Origin: Chloroflexota bacterium
Lineage (GTDB): Bacteria > Chloroflexota > Anaerolineae > Anaerolineales > Villigracilaceae
DNA: 5,455 nucleotides
Assembly (NCBI GenBank): GCA_021796315.1
Contig: JAJYOH010000430.1
Coordinates: forward strand, 1 to 5,455
Direction: 5' to 3'
Shown: positions 5,058 through 5,455 of the stretch, piece after piece
How the letters are laid out: the number at the start of each line of letters is the position of its first letter
Position numbering within the stretch: position 1 is the stretch's first letter
Position numbers and translations under genes: made by a program
The notes under the pieces: generated by a model
What the model saw: only the letters and a program-made list of their open reading frames with translations
What the model was told of the DNA's origin: nothing
Databases searched by the model: none

Positions 5058-5455
5058 TTATTTTCGTTTCTTTAATTCTTCTTCCAATCGCGCCACATAT
5101 TCATCCTTCGGCGCTTCAATCTCGGACCCGGCAGCGGCTGAGGCTTTCGACGACTTTGTCCACGCACGAAAAGCGCGGAAGAGCACGAAGGCTCCCGCCA
5201 AAATAATGAGGGGAGGCAGGACATATACCAGCCAATTCAATCCGGTGGCAGGCGGTTCACCCACCACGCGCACGCCATACTGGTCAATGAAATATTGTTT
5301 GATCTGATCTTCCGTCCAACCCTGTGAGAGCTGCTGGCGGATCAAGTCGCGCCACTGACGGCAGGCCTCGGTGGGACATACATCCAGCGGCGTGTTCTCG
5401 CACACCGGACAATATAACTGGTGAGCGATGCGATTGACTTCATCGTCGGTCGGCG
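5058..5455 (-). CDS. ccmH: Cytochrome c maturation protein CcmH, N-terminus cut by window edge
   Basis: CcmH takes part in reducing apocytochrome cysteines and presenting them for heme ligation. The visible 131 residues begin upstream of the family block, reading PTDDEVNRIAHQLYCPVCEN and then TPLDVCPTEACRQW. CPVC matches the LRCxxCQN redox motif of CcmH/CycL, and the following helices (RDLIRQQLSQGWTEDQIK, then YFIDQYGVRVV) match the three-helix fold. A single membrane segment (GLNWLVYVLPPLIILAGAFV) and a short charged tail ending EEELKKRK follow. Unlike proteobacterial CcmH, a second cysteine pair (CPTEAC) lies a few residues after CPVC. The true start and signal peptide lie beyond the right edge. 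A 105-base gap with hairpins separates it from the thioredoxin gene. Confidence 0.9.
   Translation of the reverse strand, partial: PTDDEVNRIAHQLYCPVCENTPLDVCPTEACRQWRDLIRQQLSQGWTEDQIKQYFIDQYGVRVVGEPPATGLNWLVYVLPPLIILAGAFVLFRAFRAWTKSSKASAAAGSEIEAPKDEYVARLEEELKKRK

Noticed and set aside
5058..5405. Start of ccmH at the GTG codon at 5405
   Set aside because: That codon is the Val inside the CPVC motif. The reading frame stays open to the window edge and encodes the conserved sequence before the motif, so the gene is partial.

Overview
The window is a compact, single-direction gene cluster for cytochrome c maturation (System I, Ccm). All seven genes lie on the minus strand, so transcription runs from right to left. 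In that order they are: ccmH (N-terminus cut by the right edge), a CcmG/ResA-type thioredoxin, a small membrane protein with a CcmI-like region and a C-terminal zinc ribbon, a 641-residue lipoprotein with cytochrome c domains, ccmA, ccmB, and ccmC (C-terminal part cut by the left edge). No gene-free stretch exceeds about 105 bases. No tRNA, rRNA, CRISPR array, transposase or convincing factor-independent terminator was found.

The organism is probably a member of the Chloroflexota (Anaerolineae-like). This is an inference from several features: Thr/Pro-rich linkers in an exported lipoprotein, an ABC-2-like CcmA/CcmB pair, a CcmH with the sequence CPVCEN followed by CPTEAC, short heptamer-type intergenic repeats, and moderate GC content with good AGGAG ribosome sites. 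It was not confirmed by any search.

Functionally, CcmA (ATPase), CcmB (permease) and CcmC (WWD-family heme-handling protein) would load and release heme outside the membrane. The thioredoxin and CcmH would keep apocytochrome CxxCH cysteines reduced for ligation. CcmE and CcmF are needed for the complete pathway but are not in the window; they may lie to the right, upstream of ccmH. The large cytochrome-domain lipoprotein is embedded in the cluster and may be a client of the machinery or an accessory of it.

The least ordinary parts are these. The cytochrome lipoprotein has an intact first heme site but a degenerate second one (CPNCA, with no obvious axial Met). It has both an N-terminal lipid anchor and a C-terminal transmembrane helix, and its cytoplasmic tail resembles a segment of the neighbouring CcmI-like protein. 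Three intergenic gaps hold repeats or hairpins: a large GC-rich hairpin after ccmH, a 26-base-arm inverted repeat directly after the zinc-ribbon gene, and a 7-base tandem repeat abutting the ccmA start codon. CcmA also lacks the usual Q-loop glutamine. I see no wholly new system; the novelty is in the accessory proteins and the intergenic elements.
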